This document shows positions 1-6,949 of a stretch of 12,475 bases of DNA, one piece after another. A program made the position numbers and the translations under genes. This DNA comes from Bathymodiolus brooksi thiotrophic gill symbiont (GTDB lineage Bacteria > Pseudomonadota > Gammaproteobacteria > PS1 > Pseudothioglobaceae), in NCBI RefSeq assembly GCF_903642095.1, contig NZ_CAHJWD020000367.1:1-12475 (forward strand). The letters are read 5' to 3'. The notes beneath the pieces were generated by a model. The model searched no databases and was not told the DNA's origin. It saw only the letters and a list, made by a program, of their open reading frames with translations. Positions within the stretch are counted from its first letter, which is position 1. Every line of letters starts with the position of its first letter.

Positions 1-169
1 TTAAGTAATGGCAAATGCAAGTGTCATTTAATGATTTGTTAGTTGGTTTTTTTTGTTCGGGGTGTGAGGCGTTGAGTTATGGTTTTTTGAGTTTTTTACA
101 CAAAGTATCTTCGCTCCCACACTATGCATAGAGGCTAACAAAGCCTGATATATGGCACTCTGTAACACA

Positions 170-197
170 AAGTAGGGAAGGGTTTGTAACCCTTCCC
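170..197 (-). repeat. Palindromic repeat, copy 1 (inverted orientation)
   Basis: A perfect 10-bp stem, gggaagggtt (175-184) with aacccttccc (188-197), closes a 3-nt loop tgt. The left flank aagta is the reverse complement of the tactt that follows copies 2 to 4, so this copy lies in the opposite orientation to them. The family is unidentified; REP-like or small non-autonomous element origins are both possible. Confidence 0.85.
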
Positions 198-217
198 AAA
201 GCTGGACTTTAGATGCT

Positions 218-237
218 AAGAGGGATTACAAACTCTT
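218..237 (+). repeat. Degenerate palindromic repeat, possible extra copy
   Basis: aagag (218-222) pairs with ctctt (233-237) around a core containing ttacaaac, the same core as the full copies. The middle of the left arm no longer pairs with the right arm. It may be a decayed member of the same repeat family, but the match is partial. Confidence 0.4.
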
Positions 238-265
238 TTATATTTATGGGGGTGAATGGGGAAAA

Positions 266-292
266 GGAAGGGTTACAAACCCTTCCCTACTT
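266..292 (+). repeat. Palindromic repeat, copy 2
   Basis: The arms ggaagggtt (266-274) and aacccttcc (278-286) form a 9-bp stem with loop aca, followed by ctactt. It is the reverse complement of the core of copy 1 and identical in stem and loop to copy 4. Confidence 0.85.
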
Positions 293-307
293 GGGGGGTG
301 GGGAGAA

Positions 308-334
308 GGAGGGGTTATAAATTCCTTCTTACTT
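308..334 (+). repeat. Palindromic repeat, copy 3 (diverged)
   Basis: This aligns without gaps to the 27-nt copy 2, including the trailing tactt, but has seven substitutions, all of them transitions. The stem is therefore weakened. It begins 42 bp after the start of copy 2 and 37 bp before the start of copy 4. Confidence 0.7.
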
Positions 335-344
335 GTGGAGGGGA

Positions 345-371
345 GGAAGGGTTACAAACCCTTCCCTACTT
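345..371 (+). repeat. Palindromic repeat, copy 4
   Basis: The arms ggaagggtt (345-353) and aacccttcc (357-365) with loop aca are followed by ctactt, identical to copy 2. It lies about 60 bp downstream of the der stop, so its hairpin would be transcribed at the 3' end of the der message. Confidence 0.85.
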
Positions 372-429
372 TTGGTTGTGTTTTGGGGGTTGCTTGGTTG
401 TGTTTTTATGATTCAATGGGATAAAAAAG

Positions 430-1824
430 TTATTTCTTTTTGATGAACTTCATTAGACGGCGTTTTTTGGCGATTTGTCTGGCGTTTAATTCATTTTTTT
501 TGCCTTTAAATGGGTTGTCGCCACTTTTGTATTCGATTTTTAAGGGGGTGTTGGTGAGTTTTAATGCGTTAATGAAGAAGTTTTTTAAATAGCGGTCGTA
601 GGCGTTTGGGACGCTTTTTAGGTGATTACCATGAAAGGTTAATGTTGGTGGGAATGTGTCGGTTTGGTTGACATATTTAACTTTGAGTCTTCTGCCTTTT
701 ACTGGGGGTGGTTGGTGTCCGGTGTTGGCTTTTTCTAGGATTTTGTTTAATTCTGGGGTGCTAAATTCGGTGCTGGCGTTGGTGTAGGCTTTGATAATGG
801 GGGCGAATAATTTACCTACGCCTGAGCCGTGTAGTGCAGAGATGTAATGCACGCTGGCATAATTAACAAAGGACAATTTAACTTCTAATTTGCGTTTAAC
901 TTCTTGTTTTTGGTATTCATCTAAGCCGTCCCATTTGTTAATGACAATCAATAAGGCTCGACCTCGGTCGGCAATCATACCTAGTAAAGTTGCGTCTTGT
1001 TCAGTAACACCTTCGTGGGCATCAAGGATGAGTATAACGACATGGGAGCGTTCTAGGGCTTCGCGTGCTTTGATGATAGAAAATATTTCAATTTTTTCAT
1101 GTGTGGCACGCTTGCGGCGAATGCCTGCTGTGTCAATTAAGGTGTATGTTTGTCCTTCGCGTTCAAAGGGGATGTAGATGCTATCACGGGTTGTGCCAGG
1201 TAAGTCAATTGCTAAAACACGCTCTTCGCCTAGGATGCGGTTAATTAAGGTGGATTTGCCTACATTGGGTCTACCAAGGACGGCAACGGCGATGCCTTCG
1301 ACTTTTTCCGTTTCTTCGACTGCTTCGGTTTTGGGGAAAAAGGGAAGAGTGTGATCGATTAAATCTCCGATGCCTTGACCGTGTTCTGCGGAGATTAAAA
1401 TGGGCTCACCCATACCTAATTCGTAGAATTCTGCTGCTAAGGATGGGTTAAGCCCTTCGGCTTTATTGCAAACCAAAACAATGTCTTTTTTAAGTTTTCT
1501 TAGTTGTGCGGCAATCTCTCTGTCTAAGCCGATGATGCCATCTCTGCTACTGACGATAAAATAAATAATATCAGATTCTTCTAATGCATTTAGCACTTGT
1601 AGTTGAATGCCACTGTCAATGACATTATCTTGATGGGTTAAGCCACCTGTGTCAATAATGGTGGCAAAAGTTTCACTGTCTTCATCGAACAAAATTTCTG
1701 CATATTGACGGTCTCGTGTCAGCCCTTCAAAATCAGAAACCAAGGCTTGGCGTGATTTACTTAGGCGATTAAAGAGAGTGGACTTACCAACATTTGGTCG
1801 CCCAACAAGAGAAATAATAGGCAT
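430..1824 (-). CDS. der: Ribosome-assembly GTPase Der (EngA)
   Basis: Der is a tandem-GTPase protein that binds the 50S subunit late in its assembly. The 464-residue length is usual. Domain 1 shows the P-loop GRPNVGKS (8-15), a DTGG switch II (58-61) and NKAE (120-123) in the NKxD position. Domain 2 shows a second GRPNVGKS (184-191), PGTTRD (209-214), DTAG (231-234) and NKWD (296-299). The remainder fits the KH-like RNA-binding domain, ending in a very basic tail. The start is ATG with the typical Der N-terminus MPIISLVGRPN; no clear Shine-Dalgarno is seen before it. It lies 7 bp after the yfgM stop and is probably the last gene of a hisS-yfgM-der operon. bamB, which sits before der in E. coli, is absent here. 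Confidence 0.97.
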   Translation of the reverse strand: MPIISLVGRPNVGKSTLFNRLSKSRQALVSDFEGLTRDRQYAEILFDEDSETFATIIDTGGLTHQDNVIDSGIQLQVLNALEESDIIYFIVSSRDGIIGLDREIAAQLRKLKKDIVLVCNKAEGLNPSLAAEFYELGMGEPILISAEHGQGIGDLIDHTLPFFPKTEAVEETEKVEGIAVAVLGRPNVGKSTLINRILGEERVLAIDLPGTTRDSIYIPFEREGQTYTLIDTAGIRRKRATHEKIEIFSIIKAREALERSHVVILILDAHEGVTEQDATLLGMIADRGRALLIVINKWDGLDEYQKQEVKRKLEVKLSFVNYASVHYISALHGSGVGKLFAPIIKAYTNASTEFSTPELNKILEKANTGHQPPPVKGRRLKVKYVNQTDTFPPTLTFHGNHLKSVPNAYDRYLKNFFINALKLTNTPLKIEYKSGDNPFKGKKNELNARQIAKKRRLMKFIKKK

Positions 1825-1831
1825 CTAGGAC

Positions 1832-2449
1832 TTAATTAATATCGTTGAGTTTAATTTCGATTAAGTTTTTTAATTCTGACTTATAGGATAATTTGCTGGA
1901 GGCTAGTTGGTAGTGTTTTTTGGCGGCGGGAAGGTCATTTTTTGCAAAGTAAGCATCGCCTTTGATGTGGTTGTATAGGGCACTAAATTCTTTATTGGTA
2001 TTGTTGTTTAATATTGAAAGTGCTTGGTCGGCGTTTCCCATTTCTAAGTGTAAATTGGCAATTCTAAGTTTTACGGTGTGCATGGTAAATTCATCCTTGC
2101 TGTTGACAAGTGGGAGCAAATAATCTAATGCACCTTGGTAATCACCTTTATTTGCCGCTTGTTTTGCTGCGACTAAAGTCGCTTGTTGCGTGTAAGGGCT
2201 ATCAGCATACTGCTCATTTAATGTGTTTAAATCCTTGATATTACTTGGATTGAAGGCTACTGATAGGTAGTGAGTCCGTGCTTGTATGGCTTTCTTGTAT
2301 TGTTGATTATCATAATAATCAAATCCCCAAATTCCTGAAAAACCTAGGGCAACGCCAGCAATAATTTGCAGTGCATTTCCTTTGATCCACTTTTTAATTT
2401 GCTCGGCTTGCTCTTCTTCGGTTTTGCCTACTTCGATAAAATTTTTCAT
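1832..2449 (-). CDS. yfgM: YfgM-like ancillary SecYEG translocon subunit (TPR protein)
   Basis: The 205-residue protein has a short charged cytoplasmic N-terminus (EEEQAEQIKKWIK, 11-23), one membrane segment at about 24-43 (ALQIIAGVALGFSGIWGF), and a soluble region of paired helices consistent with tetratricopeptide repeats at about 50-200. This is the architecture of YfgM, an inner-membrane protein that in E. coli associates with SecYEG and the periplasmic chaperone PpiD. The genomic place, directly after hisS and before der, is that of E. coli yfgM and supports the call. A ribosome-binding site AAAGGA (2459-2464) lies inside the end of hisS, 9 nt from the ATG, so translation is probably coupled to hisS. 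The exact client range in this organism is unknown. Confidence 0.88.
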   Translation of the reverse strand: MKNFIEVGKTEEEQAEQIKKWIKGNALQIIAGVALGFSGIWGFDYYDNQQYKKAIQARTHYLSVAFNPSNIKDLNTLNEQYADSPYTQQATLVAAKQAANKGDYQGALDYLLPLVNSKDEFTMHTVKLRIANLHLEMGNADQALSILNNNTNKEFSALYNHIKGDAYFAKNDLPAAKKHYQLASSKLSYKSELKNLIEIKLNDIN

Positions 2450-2452
2450 TTT

Positions 2453-3721
2453 TTATTGTCCTTTCTTAAAATATTGTATTGCATCTTCAAGGTGCATTTG
2501 TTGCTGTTCACCTTGGCTTTTTAAGGGCTTAATTGCCACTTTGTTATTGTTTAACTCTTCTTCGCCTAAAATAATTGCAAAATCTGCTTTGGTTTTGTCT
2601 GCTTTTTTGAATTGTGATTTGAAACTGCTCAGCGAGGTGTCATTATAGAGGATTATCTCGGGTAATGCTTGCCGTAGTTGTTCAGCAATTTGTAATGATT
2701 TTAATTGTGCCTTATCACCTAGTGACACCATGTAAATAGACAAAGGCGGTGTGCCGATAGACAACCCTTGCTCTTGCAATAGTAAAATCAAGCGTTCTAG
2801 CCCTAGGGCAAAGCCAACGGCAGGGCAGGGCTTGCCTCCCATTTGCTCTACCAAACCATCGTAACGACCGCCTGCACAAATTGTGCCTTGTGCACCTAAA
2901 TCGGTGGTCGTCCATTCAAATACTGTGCGATTATAATAATCTAGGCCCCGCACCAAGCGTGTGTTAATCATATAAGTAATATTTAAACAATCTAAATAGG
3001 CTTTAAATTCTTCAAAATGCTTAGCAGATGCTTCATCAAGGTGATCTATTAATTTCGGTGCAGCTTCAATTAAGTTACGCAAATCTTCATTTTTAGAGTC
3101 TAAGATTCTGAGTGGATTGGTTTCTAAACGCCGAGTGGAATCTTCATCCAGTTGGTTTTTGTGTTGGGTGAAGTAATCTACTAATAGGATGCGATAATTT
3201 GCTCGTGCTGCAGCTGAACCGAGGGTGTTAATTTCTAAAGTAATATTTTTTAAACCTAGGTTTTGCCATAGCGTCTGTGTCATTGCGATGAGTTCCGCAT
3301 CTATTTTGGCATTATCAACACCAAAAACTTCTGCACCGACTTGGTGAAATTGACGATAACGACCTTTTTGCGGGCGTTCGTGGCGAAACATTACACCTTG
3401 ATAAAATACTTTTTGAATGCCTTCTCTGGGTAAATTATGTTCAATCATTGCTCGCACTACGCCAGCGGTATTTTCAGGTCTGAGGCTTAATAAATCTCCA
3501 TTTGAATCTGCCCAAGTATACATTTCTTTTTCCACAATGTCTGTTGCTTTTCCGATGGCTCGATGAAAGGTATCAGTTTTTTCTACCACAGGGGTGCGAA
3601 TGTTTTTGAAACCGTAAGAGACAAACAAATCAATGATTGTTTTTTCTAATGAGAGCCACAAAGTGGAATCCTTGGGAAGGATGTCATTCATTCCACGAAT
3701 GGCGTTGATTTTGTTCGACAT
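2453..3721 (-). CDS. hisS: Histidyl-tRNA synthetase
   Basis: This class II aminoacyl-tRNA synthetase charges tRNA-His with histidine. The 422-residue length is normal. Visible signatures are RGMNDILP (9-16), LRPENTAGVVRA (80-91), class II motif 2 around FRHERPQKGRYRQFHQ (112-126), the histidine-specific LVRGLDYY (256-263), AGGRYDGL (283-290) and motif 3 GFALGLERL (303-311). The C-terminal part fits the anticodon-binding domain. The ATG gives the family N-terminus; no Shine-Dalgarno is visible in the AT-rich leader. The 116-bp gap upstream (3722-3837) should carry the promoter for hisS-yfgM-der, but no convincing -35/-10 pair stands out there. Confidence 0.97.
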   Translation of the reverse strand: MSNKINAIRGMNDILPKDSTLWLSLEKTIIDLFVSYGFKNIRTPVVEKTDTFHRAIGKATDIVEKEMYTWADSNGDLLSLRPENTAGVVRAMIEHNLPREGIQKVFYQGVMFRHERPQKGRYRQFHQVGAEVFGVDNAKIDAELIAMTQTLWQNLGLKNITLEINTLGSAAARANYRILLVDYFTQHKNQLDEDSTRRLETNPLRILDSKNEDLRNLIEAAPKLIDHLDEASAKHFEEFKAYLDCLNITYMINTRLVRGLDYYNRTVFEWTTTDLGAQGTICAGGRYDGLVEQMGGKPCPAVGFALGLERLILLLQEQGLSIGTPPLSIYMVSLGDKAQLKSLQIAEQLRQALPEIILYNDTSLSSFKSQFKKADKTKADFAIILGEEELNNNKVAIKPLKSQGEQQQMHLEDAIQYFKKGQ

Positions 3722-3837
3722 GATAAAGTTTAATAAAAAATTGCGTTTATTTTACTTTATGAGACCTTGGTATAAATATCCATATTTACACAAAATTTTC
3801 TTTTATTAGAGATTTTTGTATAAATTATGAATAATCA

Positions 3838-4758
3838 TTAAGAATTTATATTTATACAAGGGTTTTTATTTGCAATACCATTTGGCACATGCCCAGTAGA
3901 AACATATTGAGCAGCTGATTGACAATGTTGATGCTGATCGTCAAAGAAAATATCGGCACCAAATTTTTTTAAAAACATACCTTTGTCAAGCCCACCTAAA
4001 AAGAAAGATTCATCAATACGAATATCCCAAGCACGCATAGTGTGAATAACCCGTTTGTGCGATGGCGCTCCTCTGGCGGTAACCAATGCGGTTCTAATGG
4101 GGTTGTCTTGCTCTGGAAATGAAGATTGGATATTGTGTAATGATTTTAAGAAGCATTTGAATGGGCCTGATTTAAGCTCAACATTGGCAAATTTTTCTTC
4201 ATTTTCTGAAAAGGCATCAATACCGTGCTGTTGATAGACTTTTTCCGCCTCATCGGAAAACAATACTGCATCACCGTCAAAGGCGATTCGCAGTTGTGTT
4301 TTGTGAGTGTGTTTAGACCCAGTGCCGACTATTGAGGCGGCGGCAAAACCAGATTCAAGTGCTTTTTGCACATCTTCATAATGACTGGAGAGGAATAAAT
4401 CTGCTTCAAAGGCATCTAGTAAGGTGTGCGTTGGCTCGCCACGGGTAAAGGCAGCCCGTTCAATTTTTAAGCCATAATGTTCGATTGAATTAAAAATACG
4501 CAAACCTGTATCAGCACTGTTGCGAGAGAGCAAAATAACATCAATGGGATTATTTTTGTTATTTAAAGCCAGTAGTTTTTTCACCAAAGTAAAACCAACA
4601 CCCGGTTTTAATACCACGCCTTCATTTTCTTGCTGATGTTTGGCATACGCTTCCACCCCTTTTTCTTTGTAGATTTTGTGGGATTCGTCCAAATCAAATA
4701 ATGCTCTTGATGAAATGGCAACAACCAATTTTCTTTTTGTGCCTACCGTGTCTGCCAT
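3838..4758 (-). CDS. Cytosolic 5'-nucleotidase (NT5C1-like family)
   Basis: The 306-residue protein resembles the bacterial relatives of cytosolic 5'-nucleotidase I, HAD-type enzymes that remove phosphate from nucleoside 5'-monophosphates such as AMP. Recognisable stretches are LVVAISSRALFDLDESH (11-27), VILLSRNSADTGLRIFNSIE (74-93), FDGDAVLFSD (160-169), the conserved FFLGGLDKG (252-260) with the acidic pair in FFDDQ (271-275), and STGHVPNGIAN near the C-terminus. The start chosen is the ATG at 4756-4758, preceded by AAAGGA with a 5-nt spacer; the frame stays open further upstream, but that part lies inside yqiB and shows no family similarity. The gene overlaps the end of yqiB by 16 bp, suggesting translational coupling at the end of a dnaB-alr-cpdA-yqiB operon. 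Substrate preference cannot be read from the sequence. Confidence 0.88.
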   Translation of the reverse strand: MADTVGTKRKLVVAISSRALFDLDESHKIYKEKGVEAYAKHQQENEGVVLKPGVGFTLVKKLLALNNKNNPIDVILLSRNSADTGLRIFNSIEHYGLKIERAAFTRGEPTHTLLDAFEADLFLSSHYEDVQKALESGFAAASIVGTGSKHTHKTQLRIAFDGDAVLFSDEAEKVYQQHGIDAFSENEEKFANVELKSGPFKCFLKSLHNIQSSFPEQDNPIRTALVTARGAPSHKRVIHTMRAWDIRIDESFFLGGLDKGMFLKKFGADIFFDDQHQHCQSAAQYVSTGHVPNGIANKNPCININS

Positions 4759-5201
4759 AACATTCCTTTGTATTTTCCTAAGCAATAATTTAACCATTTT
4801 TCCATAAAAGTATTGAGCTCCCACTGTATATTCATATCGTTGCATTGTGCAAGATATGGGTGCGAATTATTGAGTGTGGTTTCATTACAAACCGACAGCA
4901 CTTCTAATAATTTAGCGTCAAAAAATACCTTAAATTTAATATCAGGTCGGTTGATTGTGCCTGATTCTAAGATATGTGTGAGAACAAAAGTCCCTGTGTA
5001 AGGCGTTCTTTCTTCAATAAATAAATACAAGTCTTGCTCATTGTCATGGTATATCACGCTATCGTGTGTCATTTCTTTAAGCGTGGGAGCAAGTTCTAAA
5101 CTCTTTTGATAATTTAACTCAAACAAGGCTGAGACTTCTGAGTAAGTTTTAGAATGGTGTTGCGTATACAAGGATTTAAGGAATTTATCTTCTATATCCA
5201 T
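4743..5201 (-). CDS. yqiB: YqiB-like DUF1249 protein
   Basis: The 152-residue protein matches the general pattern of E. coli YqiB: an N-terminal helix ending LFELNYQKSLELAP, the strand region LYLFIEERTPYTGTFVLTHI, IKFKVFFDAKLLEVLSVC, and a C-terminal helix with FMEKWLNYCL. In E. coli the gene sits next to cpdA, as here, which supports orthology. The molecular function of the family is not established. The N-terminus is somewhat longer than in YqiB. The ATG overlaps the last 10 bp of cpdA, and a GGAG (5213-5216) lies 11 nt before it. Its own end overlaps the nucleotidase start by 16 bp, so cpdA, yqiB and the nucleotidase form a tightly coupled set. There is no signal peptide or membrane segment. 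Confidence 0.85.
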   Translation of the reverse strand: MDIEDKFLKSLYTQHHSKTYSEVSALFELNYQKSLELAPTLKEMTHDSVIYHDNEQDLYLFIEERTPYTGTFVLTHILESGTINRPDIKFKVFFDAKLLEVLSVCNETTLNNSHPYLAQCNDMNIQWELNTFMEKWLNYCLGKYKGMLWQTR

Positions 5202-5890
5202 TGTGTTTTATACTCCAAATGACCGTTATTATGTAGCGTGTAATGATTAAAACCAATGCGTTTTTCATCGGTAAATTGCACGGCAGTTGACGGGCAGGCA
5301 ATAATTTTTAAACCGTTTCTTTCAAATTCTGCTGATTCATGAGCATGACCAAATAACACGGCTTGTATTTTAAGGTATTTGTCTAGGATTGTAAATAAAT
5401 CCTGTGGGTTTTCCAGAGAAAGGGAATCATCCCAAGTGCTACACATTGGCACAATCGGGTGGTGTAATACGACCAAAATGTATTTGGATTTTGAATTGCT
5501 TAGTTGTTTATCCAATTCAAGTAACACATCTTTTGTTAAATAACCACTGGTTTTTTTTGCCTGCACCGAGTTAACGCTGATAATCTCCCACACACCAATT
5601 GATATTTTATTAAACAAATACGCTGGAAATACAGTAGCAAGGTTGTGGGCATCATCATGATTACCTGCGAGGACAAAAATGTTACTTTGAACAGGGGTAA
5701 GCAGTTTTTTTAATTTTTTGTAAGAAGTAAGTGTGCCATGATGTGTTAAGTCGCCACTAATCAGCAAAGCATCGCTCTGCATGGGGGCGATTTTATCAAT
5801 AATATGTGCTAGATTTTGGTGAGTATTAACCCCCAATGATTGCTCGGTGTCATCAATATGACAATCGCTGATTTGGATAAAGTGGTGCAT
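5192..5890 (-). CDS. cpdA: 3',5'-cyclic-AMP phosphodiesterase CpdA
   Basis: This class III cyclic nucleotide phosphodiesterase hydrolyses cAMP to 5'-AMP in the cytoplasm and so limits CRP signalling. The metallophosphoesterase ligands are in order: D9 and H11 (QISDCHID), D47 (SGDLTH), N77-H78 (AGNHDD), H143 (VVLHHP) and H182/H184 (FGHAHE). STWDDSLSLENP after HHP and ACPSTAVQF near the end are stretches shared with CpdA rather than with other phosphoesterases. The start is taken as ATG at 5888-5890, giving 232 residues and the usual MHHFIQISD opening. An upstream in-frame TTG at 5906-5908 would add six residues inside alr and is less likely. The ATG lies 1 bp after the alr stop. yqiB overlaps its 3' end, the E. 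coli arrangement. Confidence 0.92.
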   Translation of the reverse strand: MHHFIQISDCHIDDTEQSLGVNTHQNLAHIIDKIAPMQSDALLISGDLTHHGTLTSYKKLKKLLTPVQSNIFVLAGNHDDAHNLATVFPAYLFNKISIGVWEIISVNSVQAKKTSGYLTKDVLLELDKQLSNSKSKYILVVLHHPIVPMCSTWDDSLSLENPQDLFTILDKYLKIQAVLFGHAHESAEFERNGLKIIACPSTAVQFTDEKRIGFNHYTLHNNGHLEYKTQWI

Positions 5891-5891
5891 T

Positions 5892-6938
5892 TTATTCACC
5901 ACTAACAACGGACACGCGACCGCTGATACCAGTTAATAATTCATAACTAATGGTGTTACTATATTTTGCCACGGTTTCCACCCGAAGTTTTTTATGACCC
6001 CATAAAATTGCTGTATCGCCAATTGACACTGTAGCATTGCCTATATCTATCGTTATCATATCCATAGAAACACGACCTACTAAGGGACACAGAATATCGT
6101 TAATCAACACAGGCGTGCCATTTTTTGCGTGCCGTGGGTAGCCATCGCCATAGCCAATGCCAATAATGGCGATTGTGGTTTGTTGGTCGGCAACCCAAGT
6201 TGCACCATAGCCAACTGATGTGCCTGCTTGAATTGTTTTAATTGCTATTACTGGTGCAGACAGTTGCATAACTGGTTGCAAATTGTAATTGTTATCTGCA
6301 ATAGGCGATGCGCCGTAGAGCATAATACCGGGGCGTATAAATTCAAAATGTGATGCTGGATTTGACAAAATCGCTGCAGAATTTGCCATAGAACGATTGA
6401 TTGTATCACTGGTTAATTGTTCAAATGTTTCCAGTTGCAATGAATTCATTGGATGATTTAACTCATCTGCACAGGCAAAATGACTCATAACGCATTCAAT
6501 GGTAATTAGTGAATTGGATTTAAAACTAGACAAACAATGCTGGTATTCGTCATCTGATAAGCCAAGCCTGTGCATGCCTGTGTCAATCTTTAGCCAAACG
6601 CTTAGTGCTTGCGTATTGTTATTAATTAATGCGATTTGTGCAGGGTGGTGTATGACAATTTGACATTTTAAATCAATGGCTTGTTGTAATTCTTGAGAGG
6701 AGTGAACGCCTGATAATAATAAAATAGGCTGGCTGGTTATTTGTCGTAATTTCTGAACTTCTGATAATCCACTTACTGCCAATATATCGGCATTTTTAAT
6801 TAAGGGTGTAATCAAATCTAGGTGATGACCGTAGGCATTGGCTTTGACCATGGCAACTATTTTTGCTGACGATTTGTTTTTAACAATGGATAGGTTATGC
6901 GTTAGTGCAGATTGGGAAATTAAGGCAACAGCAGGCAT
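5892..6938 (-). CDS. alr: Alanine racemase
   Basis: This PLP-dependent enzyme interconverts L- and D-alanine, supplying D-Ala for peptidoglycan. The 348-residue length fits. The PLP lysine is K32 in MVKANAYGH (30-38) and the second catalytic residue is Y244 in SVGYGATW (241-248). KIDTGMHRLG (117-126), MSHFACAD (151-158) and RPGIMLYG (202-209) are further family landmarks. The fold would be an N-terminal TIM barrel followed by a beta domain. The gene starts 11 bp after the dnaB stop, the dnaB-alr order found in many gammaproteobacteria. No strong Shine-Dalgarno precedes the ATG, so translation may depend on read-through from dnaB. Confidence 0.97.
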   Translation of the reverse strand: MPAVALISQSALTHNLSIVKNKSSAKIVAMVKANAYGHHLDLITPLIKNADILAVSGLSEVQKLRQITSQPILLLSGVHSSQELQQAIDLKCQIVIHHPAQIALINNNTQALSVWLKIDTGMHRLGLSDDEYQHCLSSFKSNSLITIECVMSHFACADELNHPMNSLQLETFEQLTSDTINRSMANSAAILSNPASHFEFIRPGIMLYGASPIADNNYNLQPVMQLSAPVIAIKTIQAGTSVGYGATWVADQQTTIAIIGIGYGDGYPRHAKNGTPVLINDILCPLVGRVSMDMITIDIGNATVSIGDTAILWGHKKLRVETVAKYSNTISYELLTGISGRVSVVSGE

Positions 6939-6949
6939 ATTTTTTAGCG

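Larger units (their letters stand above)
1..429. other. Non-coding region downstream of der
   Basis: No credible gene is seen on either strand: frames are short, and the stretch is G/T-rich on the plus strand with T runs near the left edge. Its main content is the palindromic repeat cluster listed separately (170-372). A 10-bp direct repeat, acacaaagta, occurs at 98-107 and again at 165-174, where it abuts the first palindrome. A 13-bp direct repeat, ttggttgtgtttt, occurs at 372-384 and 394-406. No Rho-independent terminator with a U run is visible just after the der stop; the palindrome at 345-365 is the nearest strong hairpin. A plus-strand frame open from the left edge to a stop at 40-42 is too short to call as a gene end. 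Confidence 0.7.

Noticed and set aside
266..371. CRISPR-like spacing of three repeats about 40 bp apart
   Set aside because: There are too few copies, the spacing is uneven (42 and 37 bp), the intervening sequence is low-complexity and G-rich, one copy is inverted, and no cas gene is present.
890..1177. Open plus-strand frame of 95 codons
   Set aside because: It is antisense to the second GTPase domain of der and has no independent support.
3817..3858. 9-bp inverted repeat tgtataaat/atttataca around the nucleotidase stop
   Set aside because: It is entirely A/T-rich with a 24-nt loop and no U run, and is likely by chance in such sequence; not called as a terminator.
4759..4845. Longer nucleotidase start at 4843-4845
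   Set aside because: It lies within yqiB coding sequence, has no family similarity, and the ATG at 4758 has a good ribosome-binding site.
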